Shown here piece by piece: positions 1 to 5,708 of a stretch of 5,708 bases of DNA. The notes beneath the pieces were generated by a model. That model saw only the letters and a program-made list of their open reading frames with translations. It was not told where the DNA came from and did not search any database. The translations under genes and the position numbers were made by a program. The DNA is from Sulfurimonas sp. (GTDB lineage Bacteria > Campylobacterota > Campylobacteria > Campylobacterales > Sulfurimonadaceae): positions 1 to 5,708 of the forward strand of contig JALUZQ010000248.1 of NCBI GenBank assembly GCA_027011725.1, read 5' to 3'. Numbering within the stretch: the first letter of the stretch is position 1; each line of letters starts with the position of its first letter.

Positions 1-446
1 CACCGGTGGATGCGGGCTACATCACACTTCATGGCAAAGATTACAAACTCAAACAGTTTCACTTTCACGGCATGAGTGAGCATACTATTGATGGCAGACG
101 TTACAACGCAGTTGCACATATGGTACATGTTGCAAAAGATGGCACGGTAGCTGTTGTTGCCATTCTCTTTGAAGTGGGAGAAGAGAACCCGACACTTGAA
201 AAAATCCTCGACGCCAAAGGCAAAGTAAAAGTAAATCCAAATGATCTGCTCCCGGAAGATACCGACCACTACTACCACTACAAAGGTTCATTTACGACAC
301 CGCCTTGTAGTGAAAATGTACAGTGGTATATCTTTAAAGATACAGTCAACATCTCAGAAGCGCAACTCAAAAAACTAAGAAAATACTACAAAAATAATGA
401 AAGACCAACGCAACCGCTTAACCATAGAGTTGTGCAAAGCAAATAA
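1..446 (+). CDS. Alpha-class carbonic anhydrase, 5'-truncated by the window edge
   Basis: A zinc enzyme that interconverts CO2 and bicarbonate; bacterial alpha-class members are exported to the periplasm. Only the C-terminal ~147 residues are visible, so the signal peptide and N-terminal third lie outside. Numbering from the GTG at 6 (an internal Val codon, not a start), the zinc ligands are His19 and His21 in QFHFHG and His38 in AHMVHV. The SEHTIDG block carries the family's conserved Glu (Glu25). FTTPPCSE at 96-103 is the active-site threonine loop; Cys101 is the cysteine that usually forms a disulfide with an N-terminal cysteine in bacterial enzymes, consistent with an oxidising compartment. 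The tail ends at NHRVVQSK, the normal family end, so the 3' end is intact. The next gene starts 32 bases downstream on the same strand. Family assignment is secure; export is inferred from the family because the N-terminus is not visible. Confidence 0.95.
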   Translation, partial: PVDAGYITLHGKDYKLKQFHFHGMSEHTIDGRRYNAVAHMVHVAKDGTVAVVAILFEVGEENPTLEKILDAKGKVKVNPNDLLPEDTDHYYHYKGSFTTPPCSENVQWYIFKDTVNISEAQLKKLRKYYKNNERPTQPLNHRVVQSK

Positions 447-457
447 TCTGCTAAAAT
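430..457 (+). promoter_or_regulatory. Candidate extended -10 promoter for cobT
   Basis: TGCTAAAAT at 449-457 fits an extended -10 element (TGn plus TAAAAT, 5/6 to TATAAT). A weak -35-like TTGTGC lies at 430-435 with a 16-bp spacer, inside the end of the carbonic anhydrase gene. Transcription would begin near 463-465, giving a leader of only about 15 bases before the ATG at 479. The same TGC-plus-hexamer form appears before the chemoreceptor gene. Campylobacterota housekeeping promoters often have a strong -10 and little -35. This is a pattern match only. Confidence 0.35.
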
Positions 458-480
458 GTCAACTAAAAAAGAGTTGACAT
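456..480. repeat. Perfect 9-bp inverted repeat overlapping the cobT start codon
   Basis: ATGTCAACT at 456-464 is exactly complementary to AGTTGACAT at 472-480, with a 7-base spacer AAAAAAG at 465-471. The right arm includes the first two bases of the cobT ATG, and the weak Shine-Dalgarno-like AAGAG (469-473) sits in the spacer and the edge of the arm. The left arm overlaps the end of the candidate -10. It could be an operator for a dimeric repressor, or an RNA hairpin hiding the start codon in read-through transcripts. It is not a typical intrinsic terminator: the stem is AT-rich (3 of 9 pairs are G-C) and no immediate T-tract follows. Confidence 0.6.
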
Positions 481-1534
481 GAACACATATAATATTTTTA
501 CAGATGAACAAACGCAGCTGCCAAAGGGAAAGGCCGACTTTCTCCTTGCGGCAAGTGTAACAAAAACTTGTGAAATCGAGGGCATCACGCAAGCAGGCAT
601 ACCGGGAATGATTCCTCTGACTCCTACCCTCGATGCAGAGTACATTACAAACGAAAAGGTCTTTTCTCTCGGTGAACTTGCTGAGACGCCTACGGGTGTG
701 CCTACTCCTGCACTTATTACCCGTGCAACGCACAACCTCGCACCATTTTCAAGCATAGAGATCTTAGACTTAGGCTTACAAACACAGCCGCAAAACTGTA
801 TGGTCTATAACTTTGGCATCACACCTTCAGACTCCATTGACAAAGGGGCAAATATTAATGCGCAGGAGATATTTGCCAAAGGGATGGAGTTTGGGAAAAA
901 ATATGAGCTTAAAGGAAACTACCTTATTTTAGGAGAGAGCACACCTGCTGGAACAACCACGGCAGCCGCTTCTGCTTTGGCTTTGGGCTATGATGTAGCA
1001 AATGACTTCTCATCAAGCTTTCTAAATGTACCTAATGACATCAAAACAAAAACCATAAACGCAGCCCTTGCTCTAGTTGATGAAAATATGTCAAACTTTG
1101 AAAAACTCGGCATCGTCAGTGATAATATGCTGCTCTTTTGTGCAGGTTTTTTAGTAGAAGCCTCAAAAAGATTTCAAATAGTCCTCGCAGGCGGAACACA
1201 GATGGCAGCCTGCCTGCTTATAGCCGACAAAGTACGTGAAGACATTTTAATGCGTATCAAACATGATAATGTAATGCTCGCAACCACCCAGTGGGTAGCA
1301 AAAGATGAAAACTCCGATATCGCTCATATTTTAGAACAACTCAGCTACACACCAAACGCAGCCTACACAACATTTAGCTTTGCAAACGCCGAGATCCCAA
1401 TACTCAAAAAATATGATGAGGGCGAAGCAAAAGAGGGTGTAGGAGCAGGTGCTGCCCTTGCCTATGCAAAGCAGAATGATATAGAAAACGAAGCACTGCT
1501 CAAACAGATTGAAATGCAAATATATATGCTATAA
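479..1534 (+). CDS. cobT: CobT-like nicotinate-nucleotide phosphoribosyltransferase (UPF0284/TIGR00303 type)
   Basis: Predicted cytoplasmic enzyme that moves the phosphoribosyl group of nicotinate mononucleotide onto the lower-ligand base, giving an alpha-ribotide for late cobamide (B12-type) assembly. The protein is complete at 351 residues, the usual CobT size. Visible family blocks are SVTKTCEIEGIT (26-37) and TPTLDAE (48-54) near the N-terminus, the glycine/threonine-rich GESTPAGTTTAA (152-163), VLAGGTQMAACL (235-246), and EGVGAGAAL (319-327). Glu319 is the likely counterpart of the catalytic Glu in the canonical CobT GEGTGA motif. The blocks are worded as in the UPF0284 family known from archaea and cyanobacteria rather than classical proteobacterial CobT. 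The ATG at 479 is chosen because the family core begins near residue 20 and the next Met is residue 44. Its Shine-Dalgarno is weak (AAGAG, 5-base spacing). No other cobamide gene is in view. The family call is strong; the base used is unknown. Confidence 0.85.
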   Translation: MNTYNIFTDEQTQLPKGKADFLLAASVTKTCEIEGITQAGIPGMIPLTPTLDAEYITNEKVFSLGELAETPTGVPTPALITRATHNLAPFSSIEILDLGLQTQPQNCMVYNFGITPSDSIDKGANINAQEIFAKGMEFGKKYELKGNYLILGESTPAGTTTAAASALALGYDVANDFSSSFLNVPNDIKTKTINAALALVDENMSNFEKLGIVSDNMLLFCAGFLVEASKRFQIVLAGGTQMAACLLIADKVREDILMRIKHDNVMLATTQWVAKDENSDIAHILEQLSYTPNAAYTTFSFANAEIPILKKYDEGEAKEGVGAGAALAYAKQNDIENEALLKQIEMQIYML

Positions 1535-1535
1535 T
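1509..1535 (+). promoter_or_regulatory. Candidate extended -10 promoter for the chemoreceptor
   Basis: TGCTATAAT at 1527-1535 is a perfect extended -10 (TGn plus TATAAT) lying across the last codons and stop of cobT. TTGAAA at 1509-1514 is a 5/6 match to a -35 but the spacer is short at 15 bp. Predicted transcription start is near 1542, leaving a leader of about 27 bases that includes the Shine-Dalgarno. A second TATAAT at 1546-1551 would start transcription within or next to the ribosome site, so it is less likely. I see no clear sigma-28 or sigma-54 element here. Confidence 0.45.
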
Positions 1536-1554
1536 TATCACTATTTATAATTTT

Positions 1555-1561
1555 AGAAGGA
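1555..1561 (+). promoter_or_regulatory. Shine-Dalgarno of the chemoreceptor gene
   Basis: AGAAGGA, 7 bases before the ATG at 1569, is a strong ribosome binding site. It fixes the chemoreceptor start and contrasts with the weak site before cobT. Confidence 0.75.
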
Positions 1562-1568
1562 AATTTCT

Positions 1569-3158
1569 ATGTTTTCATCCGTCAAGTCAAAGGTCATTGT
1601 TTCGCTGCTCTCGTTTAGTATTCTCGGGCTTATCGGAATGTCCTACTACCTCTCTTCAACGCTGCACCAACTCTCAAACACAAGTGCAAAACATTCCCTG
1701 AAAATGCTCAGCGAATCCATTTTTCAGACTATGACAACGAGTATGATGATGGGAGACCCTGCCGTTGTTGAAAAGGCCTTTGAGGATGCAAGGAAAATAG
1801 AAGGCATAGAGAAGCTCAACATTGAAAAATCGAAGGCTGTCATTGAAGTCTATGCTCCTGATGAGCGCTTTACAACAGATCCTCTTGTACTCAATGTGCT
1901 CAAAACAAAAAAGACTCAACTCATTGAAAACAATGAAAACGGTCATCACACTATCCGCCTTATAAAACCGATGATAGCAGAGCAACGCTGTCTGCAGTGT
2001 CACTACAATGCAGAGGTTGGTTATACACTAGGGGCAATGGATCTGCTGCTCTCTCTTGATAAGAATGATGCTATGATCTCTAAAACAAACACAACGCTTG
2101 TCATCTCTCTTATGGTTTTAGCACTGCTTTTTACTATTTTGGCTTACATTTTCTTTACAAAAGAGATCTTCAACCCGCTCACAGCACTCAAAAATAAAAT
2201 TGCCGCACTTGTCAGTGGAGACAAAGACCTTACCAAACGACTTGAGCATAAAAATGGCAACGAGTTTGGCGATGCAGCTCTTGAGGTCAACAACTTTATA
2301 GAGATGATACAAGCAACCGTCAATGAAGTGAAATCCCTTGGAGAGCAGAACAAAGATATCGCCTCCGAAATAGAGATCTCCTCACACGTTATCCGTAAAG
2401 GCACACAACAAGAACAAAAGCTTGTAAAAGAGGCAAGTCAAAAAAGCGAAGACATTCACACAATTCTCGATGAGACCATGCAAACAGCGACAATAACACA
2501 AGAGAAAATAACACAAGCAGATGCCGCACTTGAAGAGGCACAATCTGCTTTGATGTCACTCAACTCAGAAGTAGAGAGCTTCGTAGAGTCAGAAAATGAA
2601 CTTGTCAATGAACTCTCAGCACTCAAATCTGATGCAGATCAAGTAAAAGAGGTACTCAGCGTCATTAAAGAGATCGCAGAGCAGACAAACCTTCTTGCCC
2701 TAAACGCAGCCATAGAAGCAGCGCGCGCAGGAGAGCATGGGCGTGGCTTTGCCGTTGTTGCCGATGAAGTGAGGAAACTTGCAGAACGTACACAAAAGAG
2801 TCTGAGTGAAATAGATATCAGTGTCAGCACTATCGTGCAGTCCATTAATGATGTGAGTGAGAAGATGACACAAAATGCCCAAAATGTCGAAGCACTCTCA
2901 GACATAGCAAACAGTGTCGATGAAAAAATCGCTACGACATCTGATGCAATGCAGGCGTCCACAGAGGCATCGAACCAAACTAAAGCAGACAGTGAAGAGA
3001 TGGCAAAATCTCTTAATGAGATCATCTCTTATATTCAAAAGATCGAAGCACTCTCAACAGCTAACGGAACAAGTGTTCTCTCTATAGAAAACGACCTTGT
3101 CCGTCTGGTACAAGTTGCTTCGTCGCTGCAAAAAACCATAGATGAGTTTAAGAGTTAG
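1569..3158 (+). CDS. Methyl-accepting chemotaxis protein with periplasmic haem-c sensor domain
   Basis: Inner-membrane chemoreceptor that signals through CheW/CheA to the flagellar motor; complete at 529 residues. Order of parts: transmembrane helix 1 about 9-28; periplasmic domain about 29-174; transmembrane helix 2 about 175-196; HAMP about 197-250 (Pro203 and the NEFGD turn at 231-235); then a long coiled coil with the hairpin tip at about 365-408, which contains [19 protein letters not shown] and [23 protein letters not shown] at 141-145 (bases 1989-2003) is a c-type haem attachment site on the periplasmic side just before helix 2. Layout and motif position resemble the Geobacter haem-PAS chemoreceptors GSU0582/GSU0935, where a Met can be a distal ligand; Met59-61 is a candidate here. 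Glu476/Glu477 only partly fit a methylation site. The C-terminus ends in DEFKS with no CheR/CheB-docking pentapeptide. The likely stimulus is redox state or a haem-binding gas such as O2 or NO (inference). Confidence 0.93.
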   Translation: MFSSVKSKVIVSLLSFSILGLIGMSYYLSSTLHQLSNTSAKHSLKMLSESIFQTMTTSMMMGDPAVVEKAFEDARKIEGIEKLNIEKSKAVIEVYAPDERFTTDPLVLNVLKTKKTQLIENNENGHHTIRLIKPMIAEQRCLQCHYNAEVGYTLGAMDLLLSLDKNDAMISKTNTTLVISLMVLALLFTILAYIFFTKEIFNPLTALKNKIAALVSGDKDLTKRLEHKNGNEFGDAALEVNNFIEMIQATVNEVKSLGEQNKDIASEIEISSHVIRKGTQQEQKLVKEASQKSEDIHTILDETMQTATITQEKITQADAALEEAQSALMSLNSEVESFVESENELVNELSALKSDADQVKEVLSVIKEIAEQTNLLALNAAIEAARAGEHGRGFAVVADEVRKLAERTQKSLSEIDISVSTIVQSINDVSEKMTQNAQNVEALSDIANSVDEKIATTSDAMQASTEASNQTKADSEEMAKSLNEIISYIQKIEALSTANGTSVLSIENDLVRLVQVASSLQKTIDEFKS

Positions 3159-5708
3159 GTCTGCCTCTTCTTCTCACATAGTTCTTCTTAAAACAGCGCT
3201 GACAGATGCTGTACTTTGAGTTTACCGGCAGCACGGCCGAGCAGAGCTTACAGCGCTGTGCCAAGTTTGCCTGCTGCAAAGACTCCTCTATGTATCTGTT
3301 TAAAACACCTCTGTAACTTCTCGCCTTTTGCTCATCCACAAAATACTCACCAAATCTGTAGCTCAACCACAAGTAGAGTGAGATCTCTTTGACCATATCT
3401 TCAGCTCGCAACAGATCCTCTGAGGTCTGAGCATAGCTGCCCTGAAGCTTTGGAGCAAAGTAATGTACCGGCTCTTTTTGCTCCAAAGCATGCACATAGC
3501 TCTCATACGCAGCAATGATGTAGGGAGATTTTAACGTCAATGGCGCACACGCCAAATGATACTTCGTCGCAATATCCAAATCATAGGCATCGACTATCTT
3601 TGCCGCTTCGAGCATATCATCGAGTGATGAGGCATAAAATGGGCCGTCAAAAACCATATTTTTTATGAAAAAACGCAGTATCTCTTCGAGTGAGCTCTCT
3701 TCGAGTATTCCTGCGACAAGCTTGATGTGTTCAAGATTTGCCATCACTTTAAATGGAATCTCTATCTTGCGTGCCTCTTTATTGAAATTCTTTTTCACAA
3801 TTTTGAGTGCATCTTCGCTCAGTGCTCCGACATAGCCGTTCTCATGCAAACCATAACGCCCTGCCCGCCCTGCTATTTGGTGTATTTCAGAGGGAAACAG
3901 TTTTCGCTGACCTATGCCGTCAAACTTTTCAGCCTTTGAAAAGAGCACTGTTTTTATGGGCAGGTTCATCCCCATGGCGATGGCATCGGTCGCTACAAGT
4001 ATCTGCGTTTCCCCCTCACGAAAACGGCGAGCCTCTTCTCGTCTGACCTCTGGAGAGAGGTTGCCATAGACCACACTTACTTCAAAATCCTTTGAGAAGT
4101 TCTGCTTCAAACGCAGCACATCTTTTCGGCTAAAGGCAATAATGGCGGTACCACTTTCAACATCTTTTGGAGCAGTAGCAGAGGAGAGCAGTTCAAGCGG
4201 ATTTTTACGCTCAAACTCGATGATCTCAAGCTCTTCACCCAAGTACTCTGCGAGTGCGACTATCGCCTCTTTTACATTTGGGCTACCCGTCATTATAACC
4301 TCTTTTGCCGGTGCACCGATGATGGCATTTGCCCATGCCCAGCCGCGGTCACGGTCATCTATCATCTGCACCTCATCAATGACACAAACATCGACATCCA
4401 CATCATAGTTCATCATCTCAATGGTAGAGCTGATGTGTGTCGCCTCTTCATCGAGTATCTGTTCTTCACCCGTTATAAGTGAGCTCTCAATGCCCGCTGC
4501 TTTAAGTGTTTCAAAGCCTTCAAGTGCGAGTAAACGCAGTGGTGCAAGGTAGTAGCCTGTGTCTGCCTCTTTAAGCGTCTGCATCGCTTTGTAGGTCTTT
4601 CCACTGTTAGTCGGGCCAATGTGCAGCACAAGTTTTCGACGCATCCCCCGAGCAATAGGGAAAAGATTTTTAAAGTCACGAATGGTTCGTGCCAAAAGTT
4701 CCTGACGCTGTTTTTTTATCAGTTCATCATGAATGGAGTGGATAAAACGGCGTATAATTTTCTTGGCTATCTTTGGCGTAATCACCAAACTCTGTGGCAT
4801 CAACTCAAGTAAGAATTCATAGACGCGTTGGTGCAGTTCTTCATCACTAAAATGCAGTAGCGTTGCATACTTGCCACACTCATCTACCAGATCTTCCAAA
4901 GAGGCAAAGAACTCCTCTTCATGTTCTTTTTTCGCTTCTGCTAAAACCGCATCAAAGTTAAAACGCTTGGAGTTCCATATCTCTTCAAGCAGACCATCAA
5001 GTTCTATATGCAACTCTAGGTTATAGTCCATCTGCAACTCAGAGTATGGCAGCGTTGCATACTCAGTCAAACGCAGCAGCACCTCTTCATCATGTAACTC
5101 AATACCCTCAACATCAATTTTTGAGCGAATGATCTCTTTAAGCACTTTTGGTGTAATGAGCGGGTAACTCACCTTCGTTTTTGGCGGTGAAGCCCGCAAA
5201 GAGTCCAAAATCTGCTTGGTGGTCAAGTAAGAGTGTGGATACTTCAAAGAGGAGAGAAACTTATCTATCTGCTCCTGTTTTTGTTGCACACTCTCAAGTT
5301 TATCGTGCGCAATCTTCTCCACTATGGCTTCAAATGGTGCTTCTTGCAGGTAGGTATATTCATAAGGCTTTGTATTAAGCGTTAAAATCTTATGAAAATG
5401 TTGTTCGTAGAGTTCATACTTCAAAGAGGCATTAAACTCAAAAGAGTCATCTATGTCAAAGCTTCCCTCAAGTTCACGCTCTAATTTTTCTTTTTTTATC
5501 TCAAAACGGATATGCTGCAGAGACTTTTCCATCTTCTCAATGGTGATTTTTTTGCTTCTTACATGCGAATACGCTTCTCTTAAACGCAGCGCCTCCATAG
5601 GTGTCGCTCCAAGCTCTTCTATGAGTGCGTCTATCTTCGCCTCTCTGTCAAAGCCTACTTCAGGCTTTGGCTTTGGAGACTTATAGACACGCCCGTCACT
5701 CTCAAAAA
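3148..5708 (-). CDS. Suv3-like DExH-box helicase with C-terminal zinc finger; 5' end beyond the window
   Basis: ATP-dependent superfamily 2 helicase, most like the Suv3 RNA helicases; an RNA-processing or decay role is inferred. Numbered from the Met at 5598 (816 residues to the stop): helical charged N-terminal region 1-320; Walker A GPTNSGKT 328-335; DEVQM 408-412 (Suv3 has DEIQ); motif III-like TGSPN 437-441; second RecA-like lobe with [13 protein letters not shown] from 509, [11 protein letters not shown] 536-546 and QIAGRAGR 574-581; a helical C-terminal part; a CX2C-X12-CX2C zinc finger at 783-802; and a basic RRRGRP tail at 809-814. Upstream of 5598 the frame stays open for 36 codons to the edge and reads like protein (charged, Lys-Pro rich, then a [14 protein letters not shown] helix), with no ATG, GTG or TTG among them. 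I therefore infer that the start lies outside. The ATG at 5598 remains possible: GGAG sits 8 bases before it. Its stop overlaps the chemoreceptor end by 11 bp. Confidence 0.9.
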   Translation of the reverse strand, partial: FESDGRVYKSPKPKPEVGFDREAKIDALIEELGATPMEALRLREAYSHVRSKKITIEKMEKSLQHIRFEIKKEKLERELEGSFDIDDSFEFNASLKYELYEQHFHKILTLNTKPYEYTYLQEAPFEAIVEKIAHDKLESVQQKQEQIDKFLSSLKYPHSYLTTKQILDSLRASPPKTKVSYPLITPKVLKEIIRSKIDVEGIELHDEEVLLRLTEYATLPYSELQMDYNLELHIELDGLLEEIWNSKRFNFDAVLAEAKKEHEEEFFASLEDLVDECGKYATLLHFSDEELHQRVYEFLLELMPQSLVITPKIAKKIIRRFIHSIHDELIKKQRQELLARTIRDFKNLFPIARGMRRKLVLHIGPTNSGKTYKAMQTLKEADTGYYLAPLRLLALEGFETLKAAGIESSLITGEEQILDEEATHISSTIEMMNYDVDVDVCVIDEVQMIDDRDRGWAWANAIIGAPAKEVIMTGSPNVKEAIVALAEYLGEELEIIEFERKNPLELLSSATAPKDVESGTAIIAFSRKDVLRLKQNFSKDFEVSVVYGNLSPEVRREEARRFREGETQILVATDAIAMGMNLPIKTVLFSKAEKFDGIGQRKLFPSEIHQIAGRAGRYGLHENGYVGALSEDALKIVKKNFNKEARKIEIPFKVMANLEHIKLVAGILEESSLEEILRFFIKNMVFDGPFYASSLDDMLEAAKIVDAYDLDIATKYHLACAPLTLKSPYIIAAYESYVHALEQKEPVHYFAPKLQGSYAQTSEDLLRAEDMVKEISLYLWLSYRFGEYFVDEQKARSYRGVLNRYIEESLQQANLAQRCKLCSAVLPVNSKYSICQRCFKKNYVRRRGRPNS

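Larger units (their letters stand above)
510..5589 (+). repeat. Dispersed, strand-biased 8-mer AAACGCAG (nine copies)
   Basis: Exact AAACGCAG occurs on the plus strand starting at 510, 1057, 1354, 2702, 3671, 4109, 4532, 5069 and 5582, and once on the minus strand (4003-4010). With equal base frequencies about 0.09 copies per strand would be expected. All nine are followed by C or T, and seven of the nine by C. Plus-strand orientation holds both in plus genes (four copies) and across the minus-strand helicase (five copies). Codon preference explains part of this. Function unknown. The coordinates span the first to the last copy, not a continuous repeat. Confidence 0.5.

Noticed and set aside
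456..480. Intrinsic terminator of the carbonic anhydrase gene
   Set aside because: The stem is AT-rich, has no GC-rich core, and is not followed directly by a run of T.
474..493. TTGACA (474-479) and TATAAT (488-493) as a consensus promoter
   Set aside because: The spacer is only 8 bp instead of about 17, and transcription would begin inside cobT with no suitable downstream start before the conserved core. TTGACA is better explained as part of the inverted repeat.
386..756. Minus-strand open frames across the carbonic anhydrase/cobT junction (115 and 97 residues)
   Set aside because: Both lie antisense to well-supported genes, are rich in Cys/Arg/Ser, and show no recognisable domain.
2639..3025. 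128-residue open frame on the minus strand inside the chemoreceptor
   Set aside because: It is the complement of the conserved signalling tip, has low-complexity Ser/Leu/Ala content, no family motif and no convincing ribosome site; a shadow of the real gene.
3193..3212. ACAGC/GCTGT stem after the chemoreceptor as a terminator
   Set aside because: Only 5 bp, no T-tract after it, and it lies in the codons of the helicase zinc finger.
3727..5686. Several plus-strand open frames (63-88 residues) inside the helicase
   Set aside because: All are antisense shadows of conserved helicase sequence with no motifs or ribosome sites.
1..5708. tRNA, rRNA, CRISPR array, IS ends or phage genes
   Set aside because: Nothing resembling tRNA or rRNA, regularly spaced direct repeats, transposase motifs or integrase motifs was seen; the window is filled by four ordinary-looking genes.

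Overview
The window looks like chromosomal DNA from a Campylobacterota (epsilonproteobacterial) species, perhaps a Sulfurimonas-like chemolithotroph. The guess rests on moderate GC with an A-rich sense strand, short intergenic gaps, extended TGnTATAAT-type -10 sequences, a haem-c chemoreceptor, an archaeal/cyanobacterial-type CobT and a Suv3-like helicase in one place. It is inference, not a database match. The DNA is almost fully coding: four protein genes, and no RNA gene, IS element, CRISPR array or phage gene that I can see. No stretch longer than 300 bases lacks a gene.

Layout, left to right. (1) 1-446, plus: the C-terminal part of a periplasmic alpha-carbonic anhydrase, cut by the left edge. 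(2) 447-478: a 32-base gap holding a candidate extended -10 promoter and a perfect 9-bp inverted repeat that runs into the next start codon. (3) 479-1534, plus: a complete CobT-like phosphoribosyltransferase of the UPF0284/TIGR00303 type, for cobamide lower-ligand activation. (4) 1535-1568: a 34-base gap with a good Shine-Dalgarno, preceded by a TGCTATAAT promoter candidate that includes the cobT stop codon. (5) 1569-3158, plus: a complete methyl-accepting chemotaxis protein whose periplasmic domain carries a haem-c motif (CLQCH). (6) 3148-5708, minus: a large Suv3-like DExH helicase, convergent with the chemoreceptor and overlapping it by 11 bp. Its frame stays open to the right edge, so its N-terminus is probably outside the window.

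The four genes do not form an obvious pathway. They cover CO2/bicarbonate interconversion in the periplasm, cobamide assembly, redox or gas taxis, and RNA metabolism. I see no clear undescribed multi-gene system. The best second-look items are the inverted repeat fused to the cobT start, the haem-c chemoreceptor, the unusual N- and C-terminal parts of the helicase, and an 8-mer (AAACGCAG) that occurs nine times on the plus strand and once on the minus strand whatever the gene direction.
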